Shown: positions 26,237 through 37,500 of the stretch, piece after piece
How positions within the stretch are numbered: the stretch's first letter is position 1
Layout of the letters: each line of letters starts with the position of its first letter
NCBI GenBank assembly: GCA_031412915.1
Contig: JANODX010000157.1
Coordinates: forward strand, 5,677 to 69,676
DNA from: JAGNNV01 sp031412915
Lineage (GTDB): Bacteria; Acidobacteriota; Vicinamibacteria; Fen-336; JAGNNV01
DNA: 64,000 nt
Direction of reading: 5' to 3'
Position numbers and translations under genes: made by a program
The notes under the pieces: generated by a model
Seen by the model: only the letters and a program-made list of their open reading frames with translations
Databases searched by the model: none
Told to the model about the DNA's origin: nothing

Positions 26237-27166
26237 CTACGAAAGGGCCGCCTTGTACAAGGCCAGCAGCTTCGCCCATGCCTGCTCGGCCTCCGGTTTG
26301 CTGTAGATCGGCGCTCCGTTCGCTCCCGCCGGCATGTCGGTCATGCACCAGCCATGCTGGGCCGTCGAAAAAAGCTCGACCTCGACCGGGACTTTGGCGA
26401 CTTCGAACGCCTCTTTCAATTTGACCTTCGCATCGGGCTGGCGGGAGTCGTCGTTCGCGGCCACCGCAAAGTACATCCGGGCCTTGATCTTCGGGGCCAG
26501 AAGATGAGGACTGTCGGGCTTGTCCGTCACCAGGCCGCCGCCGTGAAAAGAGGCGCCGGCGCCGATCCGGTCGGGAAACGCGGCCGCCGTTCGCACCACC
26601 AGCGGCCCGCCCATGCAGTAGCCCTGGGTTCCGATCTTCTTCGCCTTGTTCACTTCCTTCTGCGCGTCCAGGAAGGCGATGTAGGCGCCCGCGTCTTTCT
26701 CCGGATTTCCGGGCGCGTTCACGGAGCCCATCAATGGCCGCAGCCTCGCCATGTCGTCGGCGCTCTGGAAGTTGAAGGTGGAAGCGTCGGTGAAGGGAGC
26801 CTTGGAGATTCGGTAGAAGGGATTCGGCACCAGGACGGAATAGCCAAGGGCGGCGAGGCGCCTGGCCATGGCGCGCGTGGCCGGCCGCAGGCCGAACGCA
26901 TCGGGCCAGAGCAGGACGCCTGGGTGGGAACCGGTCTTCGGATGCACGAAGGCGGCGTCGCAGGTCCCGTCCGGAGTCTTGATCTCGACCTCGGTCTCGA
27001 CCACCGCGGCCTCCTCGCCGGCCCCCCGGGTCGCGGTCGCGACCGCCACGCCCGCGGCAACCGAGAGGGCCACGAAATCACGCCGTCCTATATCGGTCGT
27101 CTCCACGTCCTGTAGCTTCTGCTGTCCCTCGCGGCTTTGCAGATCGCCCTTCTTCTTGTTTGGCAA
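26237..27166 (-). CDS. Dienelactone-hydrolase-family protein with Tat-like signal
   Basis: A 309-residue alpha/beta hydrolase. The TTG at 27166 was chosen because AGAGGAGAGG lies just 4 nt upstream; an in-frame GTG at 27199 is weaker. The N terminus carries GRRDFVALSVAAGVAVATATRG, a twin-Arg signal after a 26-residue polar leader, so periplasmic location is likely. The Cys nucleophile is in GYCMGG, an acid residue lies near FAVAANDD, and the catalytic His is in TAQHGW, the three expected for dienelactone hydrolases. Many such exported members have unknown ester substrates. Confidence 0.85.
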   Translation of the reverse strand: MPNKKKGDLQSREGQQKLQDVETTDIGRRDFVALSVAAGVAVATATRGAGEEAAVVETEVEIKTPDGTCDAAFVHPKTGSHPGVLLWPDAFGLRPATRAMARRLAALGYSVLVPNPFYRISKAPFTDASTFNFQSADDMARLRPLMGSVNAPGNPEKDAGAYIAFLDAQKEVNKAKKIGTQGYCMGGPLVVRTAAAFPDRIGAGASFHGGGLVTDKPDSPHLLAPKIKARMYFAVAANDDSRQPDAKVKLKEAFEVAKVPVEVELFSTAQHGWCMTDMPAGANGAPIYSKPEAEQAWAKLLALYKAALS

Positions 27167-27230
27167 GGTGCCTCTCCTCTGGTGAAAAGAGTATGGCACG
27201 GGTCGGGGGCCTTGGACTTGCCCGCCCCGG

Positions 27231-28493
27231 CTAGAAGGTCAGACGCCAGGAAAGTGTGCCCAGGACCTCGGTCATGCGGGGAGGGAGGCCGAGGTCAGGG
27301 CGATTGGCGTGGGTGCTGTCGATGCGCAACACCTCTACGCAGATTCGGTGACGCGTGGCGGGGAGATAGGCGTACGCGAACGTCCACGCCGTTCCGGAGT
27401 CGTCGTTTGGATCCTCGATCTTGAAGTCGTCGCGGTCGCGCACTCGAAAGGAATCGTAGCGCAGGGTGGTCCGATGCTTCCCTCCCGCGTCGGCCGCCCA
27501 TGAGGCGAGCACGTAGGCGGCCTGAAATCGCGCCACCACCGCGTTGCGGTTTCCCGAAGCGAGGCCCATCCGGGTCTCTCCGTCGAGGCCTTGAACGAGG
27601 AACTCCAGGGGGCCAAGGGTGCGCGAGGCGCCGAGCGCCCAGTAGCCTGTCCGCCAGGCGTACTGCTCTCCATTGAAGGCCGCGGGATTCGCGGTCGGCG
27701 GCTGATACAGCGCCTTCAATCGATACTGCTCATGCGTCACCGTCGCTCCCGCCGACCACGACCAGCGGAAGTCGACTTCGCGCAAGGGCTGGACGTGAAG
27801 CGGCTGATCCGGGAACATGCCCGACGGTTTGAACGACGCGAGCGCGGGGAGCGGCAGTCGATCGCCGAAGCCGCTGGTTCGATCGTGCAGAGCGAAGCCC
27901 CGCCACGCCAGGAGCGTCCCGTTCGGGTCGTTGGCCCGGGTCACGGCGCCGAAGACGCGCGCATGCGCTTCGTTTCCGATGCGGAGCACCGGTCCCGCCT
28001 CGACGCCGAGGCTCCGCACCTCCTCACCGATCCATGAATTGATAGCGGAAAAAGTCGTGGTGTACGGGGACTGCCAGGCGAGGTCGGTGTTTTCCAGGGA
28101 AACCGAGGGAAAGAAGAGTCCGGCCCGAATATCAAGGGACACCCGGTCGGACAGGACGGGAGAGTAGCGAGCCAGGGCTTCCACAAGGTCCACCCGTCTC
28201 TCGAAATTATGTTCCGCGTCGACGCTCGCATGGAGTCGGACGGTCAGATCCGGGCGGAGTTCGAAGCGCCCGAGGAGTGCTGCCTGGGCGAGTGTCGCCT
28301 GCAGGACGCGCGGTTCGTGGCCATAGCGCGTCTTCCCCAGGCCGCCGTCCAGAAAACTCGCGGTCTCAGGTGTGGTCACCAACCGGCCGTCGAGAACGAG
28401 GTTGAACTTGAACCGATCGTCGGCGTCCACCGCTGGAGGAACGAGGGCCGCGAGGGCGAGGACGCAGAGGATGCGAAGTCTCTGGGTGGCCAT
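27231..28493 (-). CDS. Outer-membrane beta-barrel-like protein of unknown function
   Basis: A 420-residue protein with a Sec signal peptide (MATQRLRILCVLALAALVPPAVDA). The rest alternates short amphipathic strands with polar turns (for example LTVRLHASVDAEHNF, FRWSWSAGATVTHEQYRLKALY, GYWALGASRTLGPLEFLVQGL) and ends LGTLSWRLTF. The terminal Phe is the typical last residue of beta-barrel outer-membrane proteins. No family is recognised; porin-like proteins of this kind are often called phosphate-selective or hypothetical. The ATG at 28493 has AAGGA only 2 nt upstream. It lies 4 bp after the tRNA-dihydrouridine synthase gene on the same strand. Confidence 0.7.
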   Translation of the reverse strand: MATQRLRILCVLALAALVPPAVDADDRFKFNLVLDGRLVTTPETASFLDGGLGKTRYGHEPRVLQATLAQAALLGRFELRPDLTVRLHASVDAEHNFERRVDLVEALARYSPVLSDRVSLDIRAGLFFPSVSLENTDLAWQSPYTTTFSAINSWIGEEVRSLGVEAGPVLRIGNEAHARVFGAVTRANDPNGTLLAWRGFALHDRTSGFGDRLPLPALASFKPSGMFPDQPLHVQPLREVDFRWSWSAGATVTHEQYRLKALYQPPTANPAAFNGEQYAWRTGYWALGASRTLGPLEFLVQGLDGETRMGLASGNRNAVVARFQAAYVLASWAADAGGKHRTTLRYDSFRVRDRDDFKIEDPNDDSGTAWTFAYAYLPATRHRICVEVLRIDSTHANRPDLGLPPRMTEVLGTLSWRLTF

Positions 28494-28497
28494 TTCC

Positions 28498-29679
28498 TTA
28501 GCCGCCGGAGTCCGCGGTCTCCGCCTCGGGACCGGGCGGGGTCGCGTCCTGCAGATGGTCGAGATACCCTTCGGGAAGCGCCACCTTCTGGGTGCCTCCG
28601 CTCTTCCCGCGCGAGACCCGGACGGCGGCCGGCGGAAACGGTGTTCGCGGATCCACCACGGCGATCGTCTCCTCGAGTTGGTCGAGAGACTCCACCTGCA
28701 TGAGCGCGGCGCGGAGCGGCGCCGATCCGGGAAAACACTTCGTGTACCAGGCCGAATGCTTCCGAAAAGCCCGCATGCCTGCGAGTTCGCCCATGAAGGC
28801 GGCGAGACCGCGGGCATGCTTCATCATCGTCACCGTGATTTCACCAAAGTCCGGAGGGTCCTGCGGCTCGCGACCCGCGAACACGTCGGCGAGATCGCGG
28901 AACAGCCAGGGCCGGCCGAGACAGCCTCGCCCCACCACCACGCCATCGCATCCGGTCTGTCGCATCATCCGCAGAGCATCGTGAGCTTCCCATATGTCGC
29001 CGTTGCCGAGGACGGGGATGGTCCGGACGACTTCCTTGAGATCGGCGATGGCGGACCAGTCGGCCTCGCCGTCGTAGAGCTGAGCCGCGGTCCGGGCGTG
29101 CAGGGCGATGGCGGCGCAGCCCTCGCCCTCGGCGATCCGGCCGGTCTCGCGAAACGTGAGCAGATCGTCGTTGATGCCCTTGCGGAACTTGATGGTCAGG
29201 GGCGTCGAACCGGCCGAGCGCACGGCTGCGCTCACGATGCTGCGAAGAAGATTGGGCTTGAGAGGAAGGGCGGCGCCTCCGCCTTTGGACGTGACCTTGC
29301 GGACCGGGCAGCCGAAGTTCATGTCGATGTGGTCGACCCGGCCCTCCTCCACCAGGATCCGCACCGCCTGTCCCACGTAGTGCGGATCGACGCCGTAGAG
29401 CTGGAGGGACCTTACGGTTTCGTCGGGGCCGAAGCTCGCCAGCAGTTCGGTCTTCGGGTTGCCGTCGACCAGCGGCCGGGCCGTGATCATCTCGCTCACG
29501 TAGAGTCCGGCCCCGAACTCGCGGCAGATGGAGCGGAACGGCGGGTTGGTGACACCCGCCATCGGGGCGAGAACCACGGGGGGCGCGACCGCGATCGTCC
29601 CGATGGCGAGGGGCGAGAACTCGCCCGGGCGCGCGAGCGGAACCTCCCGGTTCAGGGGCGAGATGTAGGCGGGATTCAA
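28498..29679 (-). CDS. tRNA-dihydrouridine synthase
   Basis: Flavoenzyme that reduces uridines in the tRNA D loop. A 393-residue TIM-barrel protein with the Dus signature APMAGVTNPPFRSICREFGA, the SLQLYG strand, the catalytic Cys in MNFGCPVRKV, the FMN phosphate motif NGDIWEAHDALRMM and VVVGRGCLGRPWLF. The TTG start at 29679 overlaps the mnmA stop (TTGA, 29676-29679), suggesting coupling of two tRNA-modification genes; longer frames lie inside mnmA. The first 25 residues and a C-terminal tail of about 55 residues (after YLDHLQD) are non-conserved. DusB is the nearest type by motif, but this is not certain. Confidence 0.9.
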   Translation of the reverse strand: MNPAYISPLNREVPLARPGEFSPLAIGTIAVAPPVVLAPMAGVTNPPFRSICREFGAGLYVSEMITARPLVDGNPKTELLASFGPDETVRSLQLYGVDPHYVGQAVRILVEEGRVDHIDMNFGCPVRKVTSKGGGAALPLKPNLLRSIVSAAVRSAGSTPLTIKFRKGINDDLLTFRETGRIAEGEGCAAIALHARTAAQLYDGEADWSAIADLKEVVRTIPVLGNGDIWEAHDALRMMRQTGCDGVVVGRGCLGRPWLFRDLADVFAGREPQDPPDFGEITVTMMKHARGLAAFMGELAGMRAFRKHSAWYTKCFPGSAPLRAALMQVESLDQLEETIAVVDPRTPFPPAAVRVSRGKSGGTQKVALPEGYLDHLQDATPPGPEAETADSGG

Positions 29680-30782
29680 TGAGCGGCCGTGGCCGGGCGT
29701 GAGAGGCCGGACTCGATCCAGCCACCGCCGAGGCACACTTCGCCGTCGTAGAAGACCGCGGCCTGGCCGGGTGTGATCGCTCGCTGCGGTTCGTCGAAAG
29801 CGAGCGTCGCTCCGCGTTCCGCGGCGTCCGGTGTGATCGTTACCGCGGCATCCTTCGCGCGATACCGGATCTTCGCGGTGGCGCGGACCGGTGTCGTGGG
29901 CGCTTGGATGGACAGCCAGTTCACGTCGCGCACGCGAGCGTTCGACGAAAAAAGCGCCGCCTCGGGGCCGACCGTGACTTCGCGCGAGTCCGGGTCGATG
30001 CCGAGAACATAGAGCGGTATGGGCGAGCCGACCCCGAGGCCCTTGCGCTGGCCGACCGTGAACTTGTGGATACCCGCGTGCCGGCCGACCTGGGCGCCTG
30101 CACGATCGACGATGGACCCTGCGAAGAGCGGAGCGTCTTTGCGATTCTTCTCCACGAAACCCGCGTAGTCGTCATCCGGAACGAAGCAGATCTCCTGGCT
30201 CTCCGGCTTGTCGGCGGTCGAAAGGTGAAGGCCCCTGGCGATGCGCCGGACCTCCGACTTGTGAAGACCCCCGACCGGAAAGACGGCGGCCGCAAGCTGG
30301 TCCTGGGTCAGGCCGAAGAGAAAATACGACTGGTCCTTGTCGGGGTCGGCGCCGCGAAGCAGACGAAAACGGCCGGTCCGAGGATCCTGATCCTTGCGGG
30401 CGTAGTGGCCGGTGGCCACGTGTTCGATTCCGAGCGAGCGGGTGCGCGCGAGGAGCGAGTCGAACTTCACGTCCGTGTTGCAGTTGGCGCAGGGAAGGGG
30501 GGTGCGGCCCTCGGTGTAGTCGCGCACGAACGGCTCGATGACGCCCTTGCGAAACGCCTCCTCGAGATTGAGGACGTAGTGCGGGAGCCCGAGCTGTGCG
30601 GCGACCCGCTTCGCGTCGTGCAGATCGTTCAGGGCGCAGCAACGCCCAAAGGACGAACCGTGCCCTTGGGTTTGATCGTGGAGTTGCATCGAAATCCCCA
30701 CCACGTCGTGGCCTTCCTGCTTGAGCAGGGCGGCCGCGACGCAGGAGTCGACGCCCCCGGACATTGCCACAACAACGCGCAT
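29676..30782 (-). CDS. mnmA: tRNA-specific 2-thiouridylase
   Basis: Makes 2-thiouridine at wobble U34 of tRNA-Lys, -Glu and -Gln. The 368-residue protein has the PP-loop SGGVDS (residues 8-13), NTDVKFDSLL, HVATGHYAR, DKDQSYFLFGL and the catalytic pair Cys101 (LPCANCN) and Cys199 (SQEICFVPD). The C-terminal beta domains end with the GQAAVFYDGEVCLGGGWI pattern. It is translationally coupled to the downstream dihydrouridine synthase gene. The ATG at 30782 starts MRVVVAMSGG as in homologues. It is divergent from the giant secreted-protein locus. Confidence 0.96.
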   Translation of the reverse strand: MRVVVAMSGGVDSCVAAALLKQEGHDVVGISMQLHDQTQGHGSSFGRCCALNDLHDAKRVAAQLGLPHYVLNLEEAFRKGVIEPFVRDYTEGRTPLPCANCNTDVKFDSLLARTRSLGIEHVATGHYARKDQDPRTGRFRLLRGADPDKDQSYFLFGLTQDQLAAAVFPVGGLHKSEVRRIARGLHLSTADKPESQEICFVPDDDYAGFVEKNRKDAPLFAGSIVDRAGAQVGRHAGIHKFTVGQRKGLGVGSPIPLYVLGIDPDSREVTVGPEAALFSSNARVRDVNWLSIQAPTTPVRATAKIRYRAKDAAVTITPDAAERGATLAFDEPQRAITPGQAAVFYDGEVCLGGGWIESGLSRPATAAH

Positions 30783-31001
30783 TGATGGAGTCTATCGGCG
30801 CCGGCCCGCTCGTGCTGCCCTTGCGGCCGGGCAGAAGAGAAGCACTGGGCACGGGGATAGAGTGAACCGGAGTGGGTACGTAGTGTGCTAGCCTCCATCG
30901 TCTTCTTTCAGGCGACGAACGGCGGAAAGCGAGAGCTCGGAACCCAGACCCCCAGCCTTCGCCCCTCTCGCAGCTTGACTCAGTCGGCATTCGGAGGTCG
31001 C

Positions 31002-31514
31002 ATGAAACTGCGTTGGCATGTGGGCGTCCAGGTCAAGAGTCACCGGGGGCGGCCGCGGCTTCCGCATCTCGCCCTACTGGCTTTCGCGGTCTCTGCGGCC
31101 AGCGTCTCGGCGGAGGAAGCGATACGGTGGCAACGGGTAGACGGGGTCGTCGTCTCTGGAAACGCGCTCGCGAAGGCGCCCGGTGCGACAGTAGGCAGCG
31201 CAGTGTCCGCACAGCTCGTCACCTCTGGCCAGGGCTATGCGCGGTTTGTCGTGGGCGAGGGCGGCGCCGCGAAAGCGATGGGCCTGGCCACCGCGCCCAG
31301 CGGCTCGGTTGCGTCTTTGAGATTTGGCTTTCAACTCGGAAGCGATAGTGGCGTTTCGGTGGTCGAGAACGGAGTCATCAAAGCCCAGCTTGGCCTCTAC
31401 AACGGGGCGGATGAGTTCCGGGTGGGCGTCGAGGGGACGGCGGTTGTCTATCGGCACAACACCGCGGTTGTTTACACCTCGGCGGCTTCGCCCGTCTATC
31501 CACTGTTCGCTTAA
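31002..31514 (+). pseudogene. Severed N-terminal part of the giant repeat protein (signal peptide plus first repeat domain)
   Basis: The frame opens at MKLRWHVGVQVKSHRGRPRL with a long n-region, a hydrophobic core (LALLAFAVSAASVSA) and likely cleavage before EEAIRW. Then comes one divergent copy of the domain found five more times downstream (compare VVENGVIKAQLG, VYRHNTAVVYTS, PVYPL). It stops at a single TAA (31512-31514) exactly in frame with the 2669-codon open frame that follows; there is no frameshift. Removing that one codon gives a single secreted protein of about 2850 residues. The stop may be a real nonsense mutation, a sequencing error, or a site of read-through. Confidence 0.7.
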
Positions 31515-31553
31515 GTTGTTCTCATCGATGCCGGAACAATCTCGTCGTCCTCT

Positions 31554-34500
31554 GTGGATGGGGCGTTGGCGGAGCGGGCGGATTGGACCAATGTGGGGCC
31601 GCATTTATTGGCCGCCCAAGGATCGCTGACGCGGCTTGAGGATGCGACGGAGGTAGGGGAAGGAGCAGTGTCGACGCGAGGGATCAATTCGACGAACGGG
31701 TATTTGGAGTTCAGGGCGAGTGACCAGGGGATCGTTGGCCTGAGCAACGGAGACACCGACGGTCTCGAGGACGATATCGATTTTGGATTGGAGTTTTGGT
31801 ATGGGTCGTTGTTTGTGGTTGAGAACGGTGACGGCAAGGGACAGTTTGGGACGGTGACGCCATCGGACGTGTTGCGGATCTCGGTGGAGAGCGGTGTGGT
31901 GGTGTATCGGAAGAACGGGGCGATGATCTACACCTCGACCATACCGCCGCAATATCCGCTGGTGGTGGACACGTCGTTCGACAGCTTGGGCGGATCCGCC
32001 TCGTCGGTCGCGTTGTCGGGTGTTCTGGTGGATGTGGCGACATCCGAGGTTCAGTTGAATCCATCGGGCGGGACCTATGCGTCGGCGCAGACAGTGACGG
32101 TCTCGACGGCGACGTCTGGAGCGACGATCTACTACACGCTGGATGGGAGTCAGCCGACCACCTCGAGCCCCGTGGTTTCGAATGGCGGCACCGTGCCCTT
32201 GACCTCGAGCGGCTGGCTGAGGGCCTGGGCGCATAGCGCCGGTCGTTGGCCGAGCTCAATCCGGTCGGAATTCTATGCGTTTGGCGATGCGGTGAGCACC
32301 GAGCTGGTGGGTTGGACCAATGTGGGACCGCATTTATTGGCCGCCCCCGGATCGCTGACGCGGCTTGAGGATTCGACGGACATATGGGAAGGAGCAGTGT
32401 CGACGCGAGGAATCAATTCCCCGAACGGGTATTTGGAGTTCAGGGCGAGTGACCAGGGGATCGTTGGCCTGAGCAACGGAGACAACAACGGTCTCGAGGA
32501 CGATATCGATTTTGGACTGGAGTTCTGGTACGACGATTTGTTCGTGGTGGAGAACGGTGAAGGCAGGGGGCAGTTTGGGACGGTGACGTCGTCGGATGTG
32601 TTGCGGGTGTCGGTGGAGAACGGGGTGGTGGTGTATCGGAAGAACGGGGCGGTCATCTACACATCGACCATACCGCCGCAGTATCCGCTGGTGGTGGACA
32701 CGTCGCTCGACAGCTTGGGCGCGTCGGTCTGGTCAGTGGCGCTGTCGGGTGTTCTGGCGGATGTGGCCACATCCGGAGTTCAGTTGAATCCATCGGGCGG
32801 GACGTATGCGTCGGCGCAGACGGTGACGGTTTCGACGGCGACGTCCGGGGCGACGATCTATTACACGCTGGATGGGAGTGAGCCAACCACCTCGAGCCCG
32901 CTGGTTTCGAATGGCGGCACCGTGCCCTTGACCTCGAGCGGCTGGCTGAGAGTCCGGGCGCATAGCGCCGGCCGTTGGCCGAGCGCAACCCGATCGGATT
33001 TCTATGCCCTCGGGAATGCGGTGACGACCGAGCTTGCGGATTGGACCAATGTAGGGCCGCACGTGTCGGCCGCCCTCGGATCGCTGACCCGGCCTCCGGA
33101 TGCGACGGGGCTATGGGAAGGAGCAGTGTCGACGCGAGGGATCAATTCGCCAGACGGGTATCTGGAGTTCAGGGCGAGTGACCAGGGGATCGTTGGCCTG
33201 AGCAATGGAGACACCAACGGTCTCGAGGACGATATCGATTTTGGACTGAAGTCCTGGTACGACGATTTGTTTGTGGTTGAGAACGGTGAAGGCAGGGGGC
33301 AGTTTGGGTCGGTGACGCCATCGGACGTGTTGCGGGTCTCGGTGGAGAACGGTGTGGTGGTGTATCGGAAGAATGGGGCGGTGATCTACACATCGACCAC
33401 ACCGCCTCACTATCCGCTGGTGGCGGACACGTCGTTCGACAGCTCGGGCGCATCTGCCGTGTCGGTGATGCTGTCGGGCGTTCTGGTGGATTCGAGACCT
33501 CCTTCGCCAGCCTTCGCTCCCCCGGCGGGGACTTACCAGGCCGCTATCAACGTCGTCATGTCCGCGGCGCCTGGCACGGTGATCCGCTACACCACGAACG
33601 GCGTCGATCCGACTTCTTCATCGCCGGTCTATTCGTCGGCAATTCCCCTGGCGGTCAGTTCCGCGATCACCACGATCAAAGCGTTTGCCGCGCTTCCGGG
33701 ATATGTGCCCAGCGTGATTGCGAGCGCCAGCTATAACTTCGGGCCGGCCACACCAACGTTTGCACCGCCCGCCGGTACCTACAACGCGAATCAGACGGTG
33801 GCGATTTCGACGGCGACCGCCGGGGCGACGATCCGATACACGACCAATGGAACGACGCCGACCGGATCCTCCACCCTGTATTCGACCCCGGTTTCGATCA
33901 CCCAAACCACCACGCTCAAGGCGAAGGCGTTCCTCTCCGGCTTGCCCGACAGCCTCACCGGCCCGGCGATCTATACCCTCGCCCCCATAGCACCGGCTCT
34001 TACGCCGAACGGGGCGGTGTTCGTGGGTTCGCAGTCGGTCACCATGACGACTTCGACCTCAGGCAGCTCGATTCGCTATACCACGGATGGGTCGACTCCC
34101 ACCGCCACCTCGACCCTCTACAGCACGGCGATCAACGTGACCACGCCGACCACGATCAAAGCGGCGGCGTTCAAGACGGGCTGGGCCATGAGCGCGGTCA
34201 CTACGGCGACGTTCACACCCACTGTGGCGACTCCTACCTTCTCACCGGTGGCTGCAACCTACACCGCGAATCAGACCGTCACGATTGCGACGACCACCAC
34301 GGGAGACACGATTCGCTACACCCTCGATGGCACGGATCCGACGGCCGCGTCGACCTTGTACACGGGGCCGGTTTCGATCACGCAAACCACGACGCTCAAG
34401 GCTAAGGGGTTTCTGACCAACTGGGCAGACAGCGTCACCGGCACGGCGCTCTACACGCTCAACGCGACCGCGCCGACCTTCAACCCGAACGGAGGAGCCC

Positions 34501-37500
34501 TGACCGCGGGGCAGACCATTACCCTCACGACCACAACCGGAGGAGCGTCCATCCGCTACACCACCGATGGAACCGCCCCAACCGGCGCCTCGACGTTGTA
34601 TTCCGCCCCCTTCGCTCTGGGCGGCCCCGCGACGGTCAAGGCGGCCACGTTCAAGACCGGTTGGACCACGAGCGGGGTGGCGAGCGCCGCGTTCACGACC
34701 ACGGTGACGACTCCGACGTTCTCGCCGCTTGCGGGGACGTACCCCGCGGATCAGACCGTGACGATCTCGACAACAGCAGGAGCCGAGATTCGATACACGA
34801 CCAACGGCACGACTCCGACCGCGAGTTCGACGCTCTACACCGGGCCCGTAGCGGTCACCCAAACCACGACCCTGAAAGCCATCGGGATTCTGAGTGGCTG
34901 GACCAACAGCCTCGTGGGGACGGCGGCCTACACCATGGCCGCCTCCGCGCCCACGTTCACACCGAGCAGCGGGAACCTCCCGAGCGGGCAAGGCATCGCG
35001 ATGGCGACCGCGACGGTGGGAGGTTCGATTCGCTACACCACGAATGGAACGACGCCGACCGGGTCCTCGACTCTGTACACTGCCCCGATAGCGATCAGCG
35101 CGCCCATCACCTTGAAGGCGGCGACGTTCAAGACCGGTTGGACCACCAGTGGGGTGACGACGGCGGCGTTCACCCCCTCCGTGGCCACGCCAACCTTCTC
35201 CCCGATCGAGGGGACCTACAACGCGAACCAGACAGTCGCCATCTCGACAACCACTTCTGGCGACACCATCCGCTACACCCTTGATGGCAGCGATCCAACC
35301 ACGGGCTCGGCCGTGTATTCGGCGCCTCTGTCAATCACCGCGACCACAACCCTGAAGGCGAAGGGGTTCCTGGCCTCCTGGGCCAACAGCGCGACCGGGA
35401 CCGCGATCTATACGATCACGGGGGCCCCGCCCACCTTCACCCCAAACGGCGGAACATTCATGGGCTCGCAGTCGGTGACCATGACGACAACGACGTCGGG
35501 AGCGTCGATTCGCTACACCACCGACGGAACGACGCCCACCCCGACCTCCACCCTGTACTCGACGGCGATCGTGATCACCACGCCGACGACAATCAACGCA
35601 GCGACCTTCAAGGCGGGATGGAGCCAGAGTGCAACCACCACCGCGGTGTTCACACCCATAGTCGCGACTCCGGCCATCACCCCGGCCCCTGGCCTCTACG
35701 CCAATTCCGTCAGCGTATCGCTCAACAGCACCACCGCCGGCGCGCAGATCCACTACACCATCGACGGAAGTACGCCGACAGGTTCGTCGCCTCTGTATTC
35801 CGGCCCCGTGACCTTGACCCAGTCGGCGACCGTCAAGGCTGTCGGCATGAAGCCGGGTTTCTTCGACAGCGCCGTCAACTCCGCGGCGTACACGGTTGCC
35901 ATGCCGTGGGCGGTGGAGTGGACGAACCAGGTCAATGTGGCCTCGATTGGTCCCGGTGTGCTCTCGAAGGTAGGTGGCGCCGACGGCTTCAACGCCGGAG
36001 GCATTTCGACGAGGGCGATTGCCAGCGGGGACGGCTATGTGGAAGCGAGGTGGTCGATCCTGTCCAACCTGTACCTGGGCCTTTCGTCGGGAGACACAAA
36101 CCAGGATCCTTCGGATATCGACTATGCGGTACAGGCGACCGCGGGCGGCCTGCTGATCTCCGAGGGGGGTACGGTTCGGGGGACTTTCGGAGGCCCAGGC
36201 CTGGTGGACGACCTCATTCGGATCGCGGTGGAAGGAGGCGTCGTCAGGTACTACAAGAACGGCTCGATGGTCTATAGCAGCCTCGTGACGCCTCAATATC
36301 CTCTCCTGGTAGATACGAGCTTCTACACCGAAGGATTCACCCTCTCAAACGTGATGCTCACCGGAGCGCTCACGAGCGTTGGCGTGTCCGGAGTGGCCGC
36401 AGCTCCCCCTGCGGGGTCATATGGGACGGCCCAGTCGGTGAGCCTCTCCACGGCTACCCCGGGCGCGTCGATCTACTACACGGTGGATGGGGCGGAACCG
36501 ACGGTCTCATCGGCGCTCTACAGTGCGCCCGTCCTGGTATCGGGCACCGGCTGGCTCAAAGCGAAGGCGTTTGCCTCAGGTCTGTTTGCGAGTGCCACCT
36601 TCGACGGGTACTACGCGATCGGTACCGCCACCAATACCGAAGCCGTCTCGTGGACGAATCTGACCAACGCGTCCTCTTCCGGCCCTGGCGTGTTGTCGTA
36701 CGCGGGCGGGGTCCCCGCCCTTCCCTCGGGCGGGGTATCCACGCGAGCGATCGCGGGTGGGAACGGGTACGTGGAGGCCGTGTGGTCAAACCTCGACGCC
36801 GGCCTTTACCTGGGTCTTTCGAGCGGCGACACCGATCAGGGGTTGGCAGACATCGACTACGCGGCCCAGGTCACGGCCGGCGGTGTCCTGATCAGCGAAC
36901 ACGGGCAGGCCAGAGGCGCGTTCGGCGGGCCGGGCGCGCCGAGTGACGTGATCCGCATCGCCGTGGAAGCGGGGGTGGTGAAGTACTACAAAAACGGAAG
37001 TCTCGTCTATGCCAGTCTGGTGGCGCCCCAGTACCCGTTGCTGGTCGACACCAGCCTGCAGAACGCAGGAACGGGTTTCTCCGCAGTTTCCATCTCCGGG
37101 GTTTTGGTCGATTCGCGCCTGGCACCGCCCCAGTTCTCGCCTCCCGGCGGCACCCTGGACGCTGCTGCGGACGTGACTCTCTCGTCAGTCCCCGGCGCCA
37201 CGGTTCGCTTCACGACCACGGGCGTTGATCCCACGGCGTCTTCTCCGGTCTACTCCGCTCCCGTGCATATCGCCCTCGAGGCGCCGACCACGATCAAGGC
37301 GTTTGCGGCGAGGCAGGGGTATCTGCCCAGTGCGGTCGCGACGGCTGCCTACACATTCGCGGCGGCCACGCCGACTATCAACCCCAATGGCGGTACCTTC
37401 GCAAACCCCGTGACGGTCACGCTGGCCACCACCACCACGGCCACGACGATTCGCTACACCCTCGATGGCTCCGACCCATCGGCCTCTTCAACCCAGTACG

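Noticed and set aside
31575..33490. CRISPR array
   Set aside because: The repeats are 729 bp long, coding and in frame, with no short repeat/spacer pattern or cas genes.
33700..33990. Other-frame Arg/Pro-rich frames inside the giant gene
   Set aside because: They come from the biased codons of Thr-rich chitobiase-C-like modules and stop irregularly between module copies.
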